Shown: piece after piece, positions 23,901-38,900 of the stretch
Layout of the letters: each line of letters starts with the position of its first letter
How positions within the stretch are numbered: position 1 is the stretch's first letter
Origin: Ignelater luminosus
Taxonomy: Eukaryota; Arthropoda; Insecta; Coleoptera; Elateridae
Direction of reading: 5' to 3'
Length of the DNA stretch: 64,000 bases
NCBI GenBank assembly: GCA_011009095.1
Contig: VTPC01000475.1
Location: forward strand, 1-64,000
Program-made: the position numbers and the translations under genes
The notes under the pieces: generated by a model
Databases searched by the model: none
What the model saw: the letters and a program-made list of their open reading frames with translations, nothing else
Told to the model about the DNA's origin: nothing

Positions 23901-26900
23901 AGTTTTGAAGTTTTGAATCCTAATAAAACCTCTTTAGTCCTAAGGTCGGCTGATATATAAAAAAAGCTCCTTTTCACGACCTCTGTCTTATATTGTCGTC
24001 TACTATCGAGTTCGGTTTCCACAGCGTACGTGCGGTGGTATAATCCTGGAAGAATGCAAAAGTGCAATACATACCATGTTCACACATCTTTCATCGTTTC
24101 CACCAAGCAATAGTGCCGACACCAAGACGCCACCTGATTCTACCACTATCCATGCTATCTCGCCAGTACACTGCAGCCAACACCGGTGACCAGAGTCGAC
24201 AAGGCATGGACGCATGCTGCAGTCAACCCTCGGTCAACACCGCTTGGAAACAATTGCATCAGTGCGCTAATGTTAGTTCACGCAATATAATCTATTGGAC
24301 TGAAGAGACGCACAAAAAACCGCTTAAATCGACCTCTGGTTCCTTTCGGGGAACAAGAAATAGCATTGAAATGACAATGATGATGGTCGTACTCATGCTT
24401 CTGGTTAGACAAGCAAGTTGTTGTATATTAGCATTTGGGCAATGATGGTGTACTACGCCAACAAAACATTTGAGTTATAATATAGTCTTGATCTAATAAT
24501 TTCTGTGTAAATCCAGTAGAATATCTAGGGATAATTCCGCAGCTCTTTTCTAGCATCCACAGCAGTTGCTGAAAAGTTGTTGTCAACTTGGTTACAACCT
24601 TACCAAGAAGCGACTTAAAGCTAGGCTCCCTGTACAATATGTTTCTCTTGCTAAAAAGGACAACAAATCAGAAAGCAATGTTTTTTTTTAAATTTCTATT
24701 ATTGTCGCATACTTTATGAATTAGAACATCGGTTGAAGCTGGATGTACTGGAGATGAATTGTCACAATATAAGCAAATCTAGAAATTTAATCTCAAGAGA
24801 GAGTCTAAGGAATTACCTGTTTAAAAAAAATTCAATTGATAAAAATGTACAGTGAAGATATTATGACCGTCCAACACGTGAGAAAATAGTGTAAGGAATC
24901 CCCAAAGAGACTGTAAAATATTAAACGCTCTCCTCTAGATAGGAAAAGTATACTAAAGATCTAGTTAACTTTAATGAAAGGAAGCGCGAAATACTAAATT
25001 CATTATTTCGATAACCTCTTGTGTTTACGACGTTATCGATATCGAGCAAATTCTTTGTAGTGCCTTTCTTGGGGAGATATATTTTTTATTGTCATAGATC
25101 ATTTATTGAATTGAATTAAACTGAATGAAACCGCAACAAGATCTTCAAAGGTATAAAAAAAAAACTCATATGGGTTGGACTGTACAGACCAAACTGTTAC
25201 AAGAACTCAGAAAATTTAGTTTATACATCGCAATCTCAAAACCTGTGATAGCTAATACCGTTTTAGAAATCTTAAAGAAAGTTGATGAGGTAGACCCAAC
25301 GCCAATAAAGTCTTTAAATGCCAAAATATCGTTTTAAACGCAAAACATCCCCGTTTGATCGTTTTATTGACATAATCCACTTTTGCAAATGATTGACTGA
25401 CGAGCTCCAACAAAACGAAATCAATGTTGGTCTGAATTTGTTGTTGAATAGACATTTCTAAAAGCGAATAAACGCAAAAGAAAGCTTTGGTCATTTGAAA
25501 ACATTATTTCAAAGTTATGGTATGGTACCCTCTTAGCTTCTACCGGCCTTTTCCTACATATACAGAGCGTAAATTTCAAAAAAGGGATTTTCAAACACAA
25601 ACAACTCGTAATATTGAAATAGAATTTTCAGTGTGATGACTGATGAAGCTTCTACTTGACTTGACTTGATTTTTCAGTGGCCGTTGATAACTTCGCTTCT
25701 GTTATTAAATTTAGTATTTCAAAACGGTATTTGCAAGGGAATATGGATAAGAAAAAGGGAACGATGTCTGATTTGGTCTGAAAAGAAACATCGCGTTTTT
25801 GGCCCAGGCTTTATTTTTATATGAAAATTGCCGCAAAATAAAAAAATAAAAATTTGAAATTCCCAAAAAACTGTGATAATTATGTATATCACAGTGAGCG
25901 CTTACATTTTAATTTTCCAAATTTTGCCCAAAACAGCTCGTAAAAGTCATTTAGACACAACACCTTTTCTTATTTATAAAAAATTTAATTATTGGAAATC
26001 TTAATGTACATAGATACATTAAGTACAAAGACATTGCAAAGCAGTGCAGCATATGCCTAGCGTAGCCAGTGTAATAAAAGCTAATTTAATTAAAGAATGA
26101 CAGAAACAAGTAAGTTGTTACAATAAATTAGAATTTTTTACTAATTTGTTTTAAGTTTTGCAAAGCATTCCATTCAAATAAAATTCTCTACTTCTTTAAT
26201 CGAGGAAGACTACTTTCACCTAAACTGACTCATAATAAAACCATTTCAGTATGCCAAAACAAAAACACAATAAACGGGAAGTCAAAAAATGGGATATCGT
26301 ATTCATCTAAAGTTTCCATACGAACATACCATTAAGGTTTGACGTCAATCTCATTAGTACAATACACGCGACGACCAATGAAAAGAACGTCGTGGTATTT
26401 TAATCCTAATAATTACCTGTTGAAACCAGATAATAAAAAGAAATTAAGCCATGAAGATACCATTACTTCATTTTAATGTCTTAACATGTAACAATTAAAT
26501 TATCAGGGTGGTATTTTAAAAATAGAAGTTGATAAACAGAAGTAAAGGTCATACAGGTACCCTAATCTATATTTTTCAGTTGATACACGACCGTGACACA
26601 CCGTTTGACGTATTACTCCACCCGCATTACGGGTAAATAGCATGTTTGACGAAAAAAATACAGAAAAAACTGCATACTTGTTACAGTACTCATAATTAAC
26701 GAAAATTATCGAGAAAAATAAATCGAAGACGTCAATAACATTCCGAATATGACTTTTCGTCGTCATTCCGGTAATAACATTCTCTGGGTGATCATAATAT
26801 TTCTAGAGTAAAAACGTAAAAAATTATTATGATCATCTGATTAACGTCATGAAATATCCTATAATATTATTTTGCTTATTCAAAAATAAATCCCGCATAT

Positions 26901-29900
26901 TTATGTATATTCAGTGGAGACGATTCAAGTTTGGTTTATTTATTATTATCATTACTTTATTTTCATAATAACCGTTTCCTCGGCTTAAAAATAAACAGAG
27001 TACGGACATTTATAAAAGCGCCTGCAGAATATTTAGTAAATAATAATTTCCGATGTTTTGAAAACAAAAGAAACATTTATTTACTTAAATAATTCTGAAG
27101 ACGCTCTATAAAAATATTTTGGAATATTTTACACTACATTAATTATTAGTAGAAGAATTCTGTTATAATTATAAGGAATGTTCGTCCATAAAAAAATTCA
27201 CTGACTAATTTTTATTTCATGTACATATTTTGCTATTTAACTTGTACTTCCTAACGCACAGACAGTAGACTTATGATTCAGCAAACTCATCTTTTAATCT
27301 TCGCTGAAACACAGATATGATAAAATTCTTAGATCAGCCAATACTGTAGTTTCAATTTCCTATGATTCACATACGTAGACATTATTATACAGGGTATTTC
27401 AGTTGAAGTGGTAGAAAAGAGTCTTGTTTTACCATCCGCTTTTCACTTATTTAATTTCTTATATTACTTTCATTTTTTTTCTTTTCCCATTCCCACTTCA
27501 TAATATTCTTTCTACATCATTTTCTTTCTGTATTTTGGCTTTCTTTTCTTTTCTTTTTTTTAAATAGGAAAGTGTGCAAATTTCTGTCGGTATCCAAACC
27601 AAATGTACCCATACAGAGACTTTTCGTTTTTCTATACTCTTTTCCCAAACTATGATACTTTGTCTAATATTTACTTGCCCGAAAATCTAGATACTTGCTG
27701 ATCCCCAGAAGTCACAGTTGTCCAAAAACCAATCTCCATTTCCTCTTCAACTCTTAGAAGATCGACATCCAATCGATAACAACATGACTCATACTGAAGA
27801 ATTGATCCTAAAACTCTTGCGACAGTAAAGTGGTGAGAAACTTAACTTCACATGGTTGGTCTAACAAAATAGAGAAACGAGAAAATATTATTGTCCATCT
27901 TCGCCACTTGTTGATTCGGGATATTAAAAATCCTCCGACCTCGAAAACTTAAAGCAACAGCAACTGTTATTAAGAAAATCTTAAACGGTTCAATTTATTT
28001 AACCTATTCAAATACTCAACCGGTTCATAAAAGTCAAACCAAACCAATTGGAAAAGTTTGAGCAACTCAAACATTTTGCTGGGCACTAAAGAACTATAGA
28101 GGTCCAAGAAATAGACATTTGATACTTGCGTCCAAAAATCAAGCTGGGTAGACAATTGTCGTATAAATTGTAATGTGACTTCTTTTGGAAGTCGGAAAAC
28201 ATGTGTCAGTGCTCTTCCTCCCTGGATTAACATAACATTAACATATCCTAGTTTTGAGAACTTTGACCCCAGAAAGAATGTAAGGCTCTGTTGGCAGATT
28301 TTACCTACTTGCCAAATGCGCGGAATTCATTTTCTGTTTTCCGTATGAAACAGTCCTGCCAATTCATCTTGAGGATTATTGTTGTAAATAGTTATTACTA
28401 GCTTTAGTGCCTTTAACTGTTAATTGTGTCTGATATCTAGATTACTGAAATAAAAGTTTGGAAAATTAGAGTATCTGAAGAACTGGTTATCTGAAAAGTA
28501 ATATCAGAGTATAGTATTTAGAATTCTAGTATCACGCCAACTCTAGTATCAAGCCAACTCTAGTATGAATATTGAGGAAGTTACGTCTGTTTAACTGTCT
28601 ATTTTATAGGGAATGAGAAATCTAAACCATATCAACAACTGCGGCCACAGCAAGTATGTAAAGGTCATATAGGCTTGGAACCTAACTTCAACTTAAAACG
28701 CTCCAGGTAATTTCTTTTATTACCTTTACTAACAAAAAAAACTTTAAAATGATTTACAACACTACACTGTTAGCATTCAAAATAAGAAATTCGCAATAAG
28801 GAGTACTTGTCTTTCGACAGTTTTTGGTCTCTTTCGGGTTAGATCTTACTAAATATCTGAGGTTGTAAAACTCAAGTGTTGTCATTTTAAATTGCCCAAT
28901 GGTGTATAATTACATTGTTTCTGATTCTTATACGTGCAAAATTATATTATGCAGAAATGAATCGATTTCCTGACTAACTGATTCAGGAGAATCTTAAAAA
29001 AAGTTTGACTTTGATTTTAATTTTTTTTTGCCAAAGCTTTGTCTACATAGGAATATTTCATAATAATACCCATAAAATGGTACTGTGTTAAAACATCATT
29101 TATCATTCTTATACTAACTGATATTACGAAAATCAACAGTTTTCAATTTATGTAGATTAATATCACTGTATTTTCAGAAACGCAAAAAGGTAGAATCATT
29201 GATAAAAAACAAACCAAACGAATTTTTTCTATTTGATAAAAATGTAGAATTCCTTTATCTAAGTAATTGTCTGCATAAAATTATATTTTATTTTTTCGAC
29301 TTACCACTACAATAAATTTACTCCTCATTTCTACAAATTGATTTAAAGATTTTTGACATTCTATCTTTCGAAACATCTTTACGCACTTCAATCTACCAAA
29401 TTAGTTACGATATTCTGTACACCTTCAAACTGACTATATTTACTACAACCTAGTACATATAATTAATACTTGACAATAGTTGTTGGAAAATAACTGCAAA
29501 GTTACATGACCTTTAACAGTCGGTAACCCTAAAGCGCCATTACTTCATTTCTATGAAAAACATTTCCCAGACAAAAAATTCTAACAAGTAAAAAAGAGCT
29601 CTATTTTTATAAATATCATTAACAGTACAAAAAGGTTAAGAGACCGACCGTTCTATATTCACCTTAACAATCAAATTTAAATTATTACGGAAGTACGTCA
29701 TGGTTTTGAATTTTCCGCATCGTGGATTTGTCGTTGACGTCAAAAACTACTGACTCCTTTTATAATTCAATCGTGGTGCCCCATTTAAAAAATATTTTAA
29801 ATATTTTATTCATGATGATTGTGGAATTTATAAAAGTTTAATTTGTCAGAAGTTTTGAATTCACGAATAGAATTTTAATACTCCTAATTCTTTTTAGCTT

Positions 29901-32900
29901 TCTTTTACGTCATTATTTAAATTGATGGATAAAAGTAGGAAGATTAGCATACAAAAGAAAACAAAAGAAATTAAGCGTTTGATGACTAAAATAGGATATG
30001 GATATGAGGGTAGTCAAAATTAATAATTTATTACTGATTCTTTTTTGTTTATAATATTTTAAAGGATTTTTAATGTCTTTGTTTTACAAAGCTTTAATCA
30101 CATATGTTCGTTTCTTCTTATTATTAAGTATCTCTCTCTTTATTAAGTTGATACATTTGTAAAGTCTTATTTATATGTAAGATTATCTTCAAAACTATAG
30201 CTTCAGATCCTGACTGCTAATATTTATAATTATCTTGACTTGACCACAAATTTGTTTGTACACGCAATATATTTTTAGAAGCTAGTTTAAGTAGTTATGA
30301 ATTATTATGATTGTGAAACAGGATGATAGTCCCAGCAATGCAGAAAAATGACAATAAAAATTGCATTTAATAACTAGATAAAATAATTTATTTAATCTCC
30401 ATTTGGTTTGCAAGACTTCCTAATGAAACTATGATCGGAAGTTATTAAAACCACATTCATTACATTACGATAAATAGTAACCAGTTTATGCCGATAAAAT
30501 TAACAAGAGATTGGTAACGATGGAAATCCTTTATTCTAAAAAAAAACATCAAATACAGAACTGTTGACTGATTAGCACTAAAAAAATTTAGAACAATATC
30601 AAGTGTTAACAGTAATTAGTAAACCCCTGTAAATTATTGTAAATGCAGACCTGACGCACGGTTCCAGAAAAGCCTTAAAATCTGTTTGTTTTACAATTAC
30701 GCACGGAGTAAAACCAACTGTATATTAGAAATAACACGCTTCTTAAATAAATATTTTTACAATTTTTAAGGTAAATTTAAATTTAAATAAGAAATAAAAC
30801 AACTTCAAAATCTAATATTCTTGAATACTATTAAATTTAATATTGGCGTCATCTTGCGCGTGTCTTTATTATCTGTAAGGACATAAAAACTTATAAAACT
30901 TGAACCAATTTAAGATTCAACTGATTATTGTAAACACGAATAAAATAAGAGAAAATTGAAAATAAATCAACTTCAATGATATTGACAACTAAAATTACGT
31001 ATTATACCTATTAATAGAGTATGTTAAGTACGTGTTTTAATTTCTTAATAAACAACCACAACATTTTCTAGTTTCGAACTTGCGCAAAAAAAGAAAGTCC
31101 ATAAAGTGTTTTTACACGTTTACGAACGTCATAGTACTTACTCATAAGGATATGAGAACTTGAAAATAAGGACAATCGTAGGCACTAATAATTATCCAAC
31201 ATAAACAATACGAAATATGCATTTTTGTTGATTAAGGGTTCAAGGTTATATCTAGTTAAAAACAACTGTTTTTATTTTTATTACAATTTCAATCAAGGTC
31301 TGATGAAATTTTCTAAAAATGTCGTTTTCTTCACTTCTATTGCAGCTTGCTCTTTGTATACCCTGAACTTGGGTTAAAATTGTTTTCTCCACTAAATCGT
31401 AAGTGTTGACCAGAAAGACGATCAAATTCTTTTACAGCCATTTTTCCCAATTACAATTTCTGTAGTAATCAATGATTAATTCGGACGTCCGGTCTAAACT
31501 ATTGCTCTTCGTGTTCACTCATTCATTGAAATACCTTACATCAATAATTTAAAATTGCGGATCTACGAAAGTATTATTTATCTCATTTTACAATTGTTTT
31601 TTATTTCTCAATTTCAATTTATTTGTTTTGTTCGGAGTACAACCTGTAAGCTTGATGAGGTCGATATAACAACCCACTATTACACCGTAAAGCTTCTTCA
31701 GCAACGGTTGACAACTTCCAAAACAAGTAAAAGAGGAAATAGTAGTGTTTGATCAAGTCAAGAGAAAAAGCCAAAGGAATTGCAAAATCAAGTTTCAGTC
31801 CAGTCGGACCACAGCTCTTCTCAAGAGGCATTCATTGCTTTAGAAAACGCATGTGGAATAACGCTGAGTCAGTCTATCCACAAGTGTACCAATTCTTCAG
31901 AAAATATAAATTCATTATTTACTTACAAAACATTAATTTAAAAGCCGAAAACTGAAAAGTCAATGCGACTTGCCTCCGTGGTTCAATGGTTATTAGCGCT
32001 TGCTAAACCACACGGGCTCTTCGAATGCAAGATCGAACCCCGTTACAAGCAAAACTTTTTTTTAAAATTTTATTTGTTATTAGTTTTTAATTTAATAACA
32101 ATTTAAATAATTTTTTATTATTCTTGTATTCGAAAAAGTACAAGAAATAATAAATTAGAAATGAAAACTGATGATGCTTTTTCATACTGCATACAACAAA
32201 AACCAATTTTTACAATATTAGTACAATATTTTTGGACAGTACGTTAGAATATCTTATCTATCGATTGCAACTATTAATTTCACCGACTTTTATTCGAGAA
32301 CGAACTATTTGGCATATTTCAGATTTCCCATACTAATTCCCTATAGCAAATGTTAAAAACGAACACGGTGCATAACTGAAAAGGAATTGTGGTTTTGATC
32401 GCTTTTAAAATAAGAATCTGCAATCAGACAAAAAAGATCTCCATATAGTATGTGTTTATTGAGACAGATCTTTTAAACCTAAATATGACCATTCGATGAT
32501 TGACCATCCTTCTGTAGTTGTCAAACGTCTTCTTTTTCCTGAGCATTTTCTAATTCTTATAGCGTCCGGGACTGTTTTTTAAGTGCGTCTGTGTTTTCGA
32601 ACGCTTATAAGAATTACATTCTCAGAAAGTTGCTTAGGGCCCGAACGACAGCCAACGCCTATATCTGGTTTGAAGCTCCAAGGGGAATTTTCTATATCGG
32701 TTTGGACGAACCGTCATCTTGAAGCAAATTTGATATTCTAGCGTTTAAAAGGAGTTGTCCTACCTACAGCCATCTCGTCATAACTCTTTTAAAACGTTTT
32801 ATTGACGTCTCTCGAAATAAAAAAAGAAACAGTTAGCAATATCAAAAAATCTCTGGAGAAGGCTTCAACCAGACCCGACAATTTAGCAAAGATAAACTAT

Positions 32901-35900
32901 TCTAAACTACAGAGCAAATTTACTAAAATTCTATATTTATGAATAATCACAGAACTAGCAGCGGTTTTGATTATGGTTTTTACGTAATGATGAGATAAAA
33001 TGGATTAAGTCACGAACTATTAATTTGTTTCTTCGTCAATCACAATAGAAACATGATAACCGAGACAAATAAACCGCAAATATGTAAAAAAGAAACAGGC
33101 AAATCAAAAGCATGTTGGGTAAAAACTGAGAGAACAACAAAAGCATGAAAAAAATAACAAAAAAAAACGAACTAAAAATGTAAAACAGAAATGAACAAAC
33201 CCAGAGATGAAATCAGGTATCATTGGGATACAGATGGTGTAATGAACATGAAGGAAAGAAGAAGCTAAAGTAAATGAGAGAGAAACTGGGAGGAAAAAAC
33301 AGAAGAGAAAATGAATGAAATAGAAAAAGTGAGAGGAAAAAAGAACATAGTGAGATGATATATTAAGTGACCCAAAGACAAAGTAAACATGACACACTAG
33401 GGGGGTTAACAATTGACTAAAATGGAGACCAAATGGAAGGCAGATCTCATAACTATTAAGACCTTGAATGATAAAGAAACAATATTCATCGGGTGAAGGC
33501 CATTTTAAATCCATTTATGGAGTTGCAAGCAAAAGCACATTCCGTGATGATACAAAGGCGCCATTTATAAAATTGAACTTGGGCATAAAAAAGGTACATA
33601 ACTCACTCGAAATTCAGACTGTCCTAGAAAAACCAGTACAAATGGTCACCTTATTGTGAGTTATACATATAAGTCAAGTTCCTCATTTTCTAAGTAATAC
33701 GTCCATTATCTTGATTTGATTTAATCTGTAGAATTCTAAGAATAAAAAGGTTGCGTTAAAAATCAATAATACCTAAATATAATCAATAAAATAAATAGCT
33801 TTATCCATGATGCAAATATTAATTAATAATTGATGTTGTCCTCATCCTTCAAAGAAGTATAAACTGTCATAAGTAACTACGCCAGACTAGTTTTCAACCC
33901 CCTGCTATGAAGCTTAACAGACTGACAAAACTACCATAAACTTTCAGAGTTTCATAGTCTTATGGTGTTCTTATTTTATTGTGCAAATTTTTTGATTTTG
34001 ATATTTTACTTCAGTTAATTCGATTTGTAGATGTAGGGGACAGCGCAGTGTATTCTTTTGTATTATGAATGGAAATTTGTGTATCTGATAAATGAGATCG
34101 GTTTTCTGTAACACTATTATATTCTAATTTGTCGTCTAATTAAAGAAGCCAACCTACTTAATGACTCATTACATTTACTCCAATTCTTAGATTTTCTGCT
34201 ACTATAATCTCACTAGCAGCAAAACAGTCATCAAGAGTGTAAAAAAAATGTTACATCTTCTGTATTTAGTGTAGCCTTTTCTTAAATAGAAAGTGACTCA
34301 ATAAAACCAATTTAATGATTGTTGTGTTAAATTCCGCCTAATAAACAAATTAGTGCACAGTCCAAATAACTCAATTATGCTATAAAAATTGTTTCACTAG
34401 TTAATACTCTCAAATAGAACATCCACCAACATTCTGAGTCATCTAGATTTTAATAAATTAACCTTCTTTGCAAATCTAAGTTCGCCAGTATGTTTTTAAA
34501 TACTTATACAACTACGGTAATATAAATTACATAACTGTGTAAACAAGATTTTGTGTAAAACTACAGGAAAAAGACGTCTGATAATACATAACTAAAAAAG
34601 AAGGAATGTCTGAGCGTCATAATTCTGGCTATCATTATTTTTAATGTGGGTAAGGGACGAGTATTTTGTTTAGGAATTTTTACGGAAATGTGGTAGAAGC
34701 AAATCAAATTTACATAATAATAACCGCAACTTTGTGTTTACGATTATCGTATAGAACAGAACTGCACAATGAAGAATTGTATTTTTAAAGTGAATAGAAA
34801 AAGTTATTCCTTGTGCTTCCTAGAGGTATACTTCTTATATTCACGACAATTAGGAAATTGTGGTTGGTATATTTCTTTGTTATGATAGGAGAAAGCGGGA
34901 TACTGAATTCATGCAGGCATAATGAACAGTAGACAGCGTACATGCAAGTTTTTTGTTGGGTTAGCATCACCAGTGACAATATCCTGACTTCTGCAAATTC
35001 CTGCATGATTAATGAAAGCGGTTCACCTCTAATTACAGATGAAAACTTCGAATCTCGATAAGAAAGCCTCAGGTTGTACACCTGGATCTTGGTAAACCAA
35101 TCTAATTTTCTCTTGCTATATGCATGGCTTTTCTGAGATATTAAGTTTATAGATATTTTAATTTACAATCTAATTTAGAATTGAGAATGGTGTAAAGACA
35201 CAATCGCAGATCAAAGACTAATTTTCCTCGGAAACGAAGCATTCTTAAGGAAGTTAAAAGGTAACTTCATTATTATTATTATTATTATTACATGAGTCTG
35301 TTTCTTAATGTTTTTTGTCTTCCCCTTAATTCTGTATTCCTGATGTCTGCCTAATATCTACAGATGGTAGATGATGATATACCAATTATGCAGATAATTT
35401 TTACATTGAAATCTTGACACTCTGTATTTCGCTTTTACAGAATTTTGTGTAAATCTTGTAAAGAAAAATTTACAGAAAAATGTAATTAGAAAATAAACAG
35501 TTTCAGTGGCTTTTAGACGGTGAAATGTTTGTAAGCTCATCATATTATAACAAAAACATCAATGCCAAACCAATATATTTGCAAAACAGCAAAAAAAGTT
35601 CTTGCTACACGAGCATTTGCTTATGTAAATAAGTGCGAAGACAGAAATACCCACATTTACAACTTTTTCAGATCTTGTTTATCAAGTTAGATGTTTTTAT
35701 TTAATTTTTCTGAATTGATTAACATTTAACACTGGACTATTTCTTAGAAACAGAAGCGACACATCAATTATTATCATTTCAACGTTGCTTAAAAGCGAAT
35801 GGGAGGCTTTTTTAGGTGGCAACCTCTTTACTCTTTCAGGGCTCCCGCTGAAGCGGTAAAACTTATTTAGTGGTATTCGTAGCAGTCAGGTTTGAGGAGT

Positions 35901-38900
35901 TGCGGTATGGGTTGAGAAGTACGTCAGGTGTGGAATTCGATGGCAATGGACGATAATGTAATAACGCTCCCTGGCTTGTCAACTCATTAAGCTTGTAAAG
36001 TGAAGACGAATCTGAGACTCCTCAGCATTCGATTGAAGATAGAAGAAGAATAAAAAAATTCAAATCTCTGTAATCAATGGATCTTGATAAATCTGTTCTG
36101 AGATGTTTCTTCACAATTTGATGAATTCTTCTGTTAATATTATATTAGAAGGGGTGCTTTTTCAGCGATTGAAGTTACAGATATTAAATATTTCCAGAAG
36201 AAAGATACAATTATATCGGTACGCAAGATTATTATATGTCAGCAAAGCCATTGATATTAATTTCTGGTCATAGCCAAGAAACTGCATTAAAAGCTTCTAA
36301 TAACAAAAACGTCAAGCTCGCCACACCTTGGACATACCATAGCACAGTCCAGGAAAAAGCTACTGCAGCCAATTGAATTGTTTTAGCAATCGAAGTATAA
36401 ACTTGGAATGGTTGTAATTTTCGAAACTATGATGTAGCGTTTTGGACTGCTGAAGTGTTTTGTAATTCTTTAGCAACTTGGACATTTTCGACAGAATGGC
36501 CTGGAATCATAGAGGAGCATACGGAAGGTTGAAAAAGTTTATTGATATTTTCGTCAGAGCCCAAAACGCCCAATCTATAAAAATGTACCAGCGACTCGAA
36601 AATTTCGACCAGTCCAAAAAAAGTCTGATAAGCCCAACAGTCCTAAACTGCGCTACGGAGTTGGTTCAAAAACTCAATCTTTAAGATTTCCTTGGTAATA
36701 CTTTGTCGCTTGACAGCAGAACTATTTTATGTCCAAAATTTCCAATTTTCTTATTTAATGTCCTTTGTTTGTAAACAAGCCTAAATAAATGCATAGCACA
36801 TTAAATAAAAAAAGTCTTAAGCGACTAGTTATATTTAAAGTGACCGATACTAGATACTAGAAGCAGTAAGATACTTAAAATTTCTTAAAGAAACAGTCAC
36901 TATAAATAACGCTTTTCCGAATCCAAAACCAGAATCAGTCTACAAAACTTGATAAGAGACTTTAAGAGTAAGGCCAAAACATGTTTAACGTAGGGTCAGA
37001 CCTGTGCAAGTCAGGATTTAAAGTTGTGACCAGAACTTCAATTAATCAAATCTCTATGTTCCTCCGTAATAATCTTTGAAAATATGTATCTTGCTAATAG
37101 AGCTTGTAGTTAGAAAAGACTTCTCTCTAAACGTTTGTTCGGAAATGCTAATGAGCATAACAGTTTATAAAATAGCAGATACCTGATCGTAAGATCGTAA
37201 TGATTATGCAAAAAATTCCATCTTGGTATCATAGCCACTGAAATATTCGAGAAACTTCAAGCTAAATTTAGACTTAATGCTTAGGAATCTAACATGTTGT
37301 GCAAGTAGTATCAGATGTAGATGTACTGCTACTACTAATTGTAACTATAGAGTAACTGACTGATTAGACTTTAACATATTGGTGCTGACCACGTGGTGGT
37401 CAAAATATACAGGTTGGAAATTAAGTACTAGCAAGTCCTTTGATTTGTCTATACAGCTGTTTTCTTTATGGTAAGAACCTAGGAATTGAATTGCTATTGA
37501 ATGCTATTCATCATTTGCATTCTCCAATAAATTCTTGGCACGACTATAACCAATAGTTGAGTTATTTTGGCATTTCCAAGATTTGCAATTGATCTCCTGT
37601 ACTAATATGCCCTTTCTTAATTTCTATAATAGAACATCTGGAGTGGGCAAGCAATTTCTGAATATTCATGTTTCTTGATGTATTACATCATCGTCATTGA
37701 AACAAAGTCTTGTTTAAAGTCTAAGTCCAGTCGAATCAAAATATTATTTCAGTACGACCCTGAACTTGACAACCAATTTTAATAAAAGTGGTAGGTAGTT
37801 TAATAAAGTAAGGACTTAAAAATAATTACATAATCTGCACTTAAATTGTTAAATTATTTAAATAAAGCACCTGTATATATATTTTTGACGTTAGTAGTGT
37901 GTCAACAATATTTTTTAAAAGTTGATTTTCCTTTGACAGATTTTCTTTTATGGTGAAAACTACTTTTTAAATTAAATCCTACACTCGCGGAAAGAATTTA
38001 TATTTTTTGCACTTTTTTGTCTCTTGAACTAATCCTTTTGACGTATGATCAAAATGAATTATTTAAAAGTTGCCATAATTAAAATCATTAGAACATATTA
38101 ATTAAGTAAAAATATATCTAATGTCGTTGTTGGTTGAGAAAGTCGTCTTTTAAAATAAAAACTTGTCGATATTTATGTTTACTTTTCTAATGATGTCAAT
38201 TAAATTATTGCGACATGCGGCGCTTCGCAAACTAACAGTGAAAGTGAATTCCGTACTGCTATTTAGCACAACCTAATCCAAAATTTAAAATTTTAACTTT
38301 AAACATTCACTTTAATATACCATAAAAGCATAAAATTATCAATTTTCTATATATAAAAATAATCAATCTAACCTTGTGCTCTTGTACTTGGATAACATCC
38401 GGAACATCAGAATCCCATTCTGAGCTCAAATCATCACTAGACGCATCCCCATAATCTGCATTAGATGGAACTTCTAATAAACTTTTTTGATATTGTTCAT
38501 AGCCAGTGGCCGTAATAGTAGAACCCCGACGAGAATTGCAATGATTTGAAGACCTCCTGTGATATCTCGGCGAGGCATTTAAAGAATCTGAAGGTGATGG
38601 AGTTCTAGATGGCGATCTTCCACATTCTTGCGATCTTCTTCTAGATATTGTACAAGAAGAATCAAACACACAAGGTGATGGTGAACATTTTATTTCTGGC
38701 GAACTTAAATAAGAATTTTCTCGTGGCCGCTTTTCACAGTTGCTTGAATTACTTGTAAGATCGAATTTTTTACGACCAGTTTCTACAATTTCTGGAGCGC
38801 ACGTGCATCCCGTCGAGGTAGAATTATTTGTTTCGATACTAGGTGATTGCGTACACGCAGAATTGTCACTAACTCGAGACATTACAATTTTTGGAACTAC

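Larger units (their letters stand above)
22682..38372 (-). other. Kinase intron, 15.7 kb
   Basis: Large AT-rich intron between the internal first exon and the PSGWRKL exon. It holds a GC-richer unresolved patch (23640-24640), a 17-bp tandem repeat, a tRNA-derived module, a purine-rich stretch, an ATT microsatellite, a polypyrimidine run near 27460-27560 and a moderately GC-rich patch at 35800-36690. Frames such as 36478-36684 and 25125-25337 have no recognised domain. Confidence 0.6.

Noticed and set aside
24062-24445. 127-codon plus-strand frame in a GC-rich patch
   Set aside because: No recognised domain, and overlapping open frames on the other strand; kept only as an unidentified island.
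31972-32050. Functional tRNA gene
   Set aside because: Acceptor and T stems do not pair properly, although A and B boxes are present.
33104-33514. 136-codon minus-strand frame that looks membrane-like
   Set aside because: It reads the complement of a purine-rich stretch; the hydrophobicity is a composition artefact.
36478-36684. 68-codon frame [13 protein letters not shown]
   Set aside because: No family recognised, not linked to splice sites of any gene here; noted only within the intron description.
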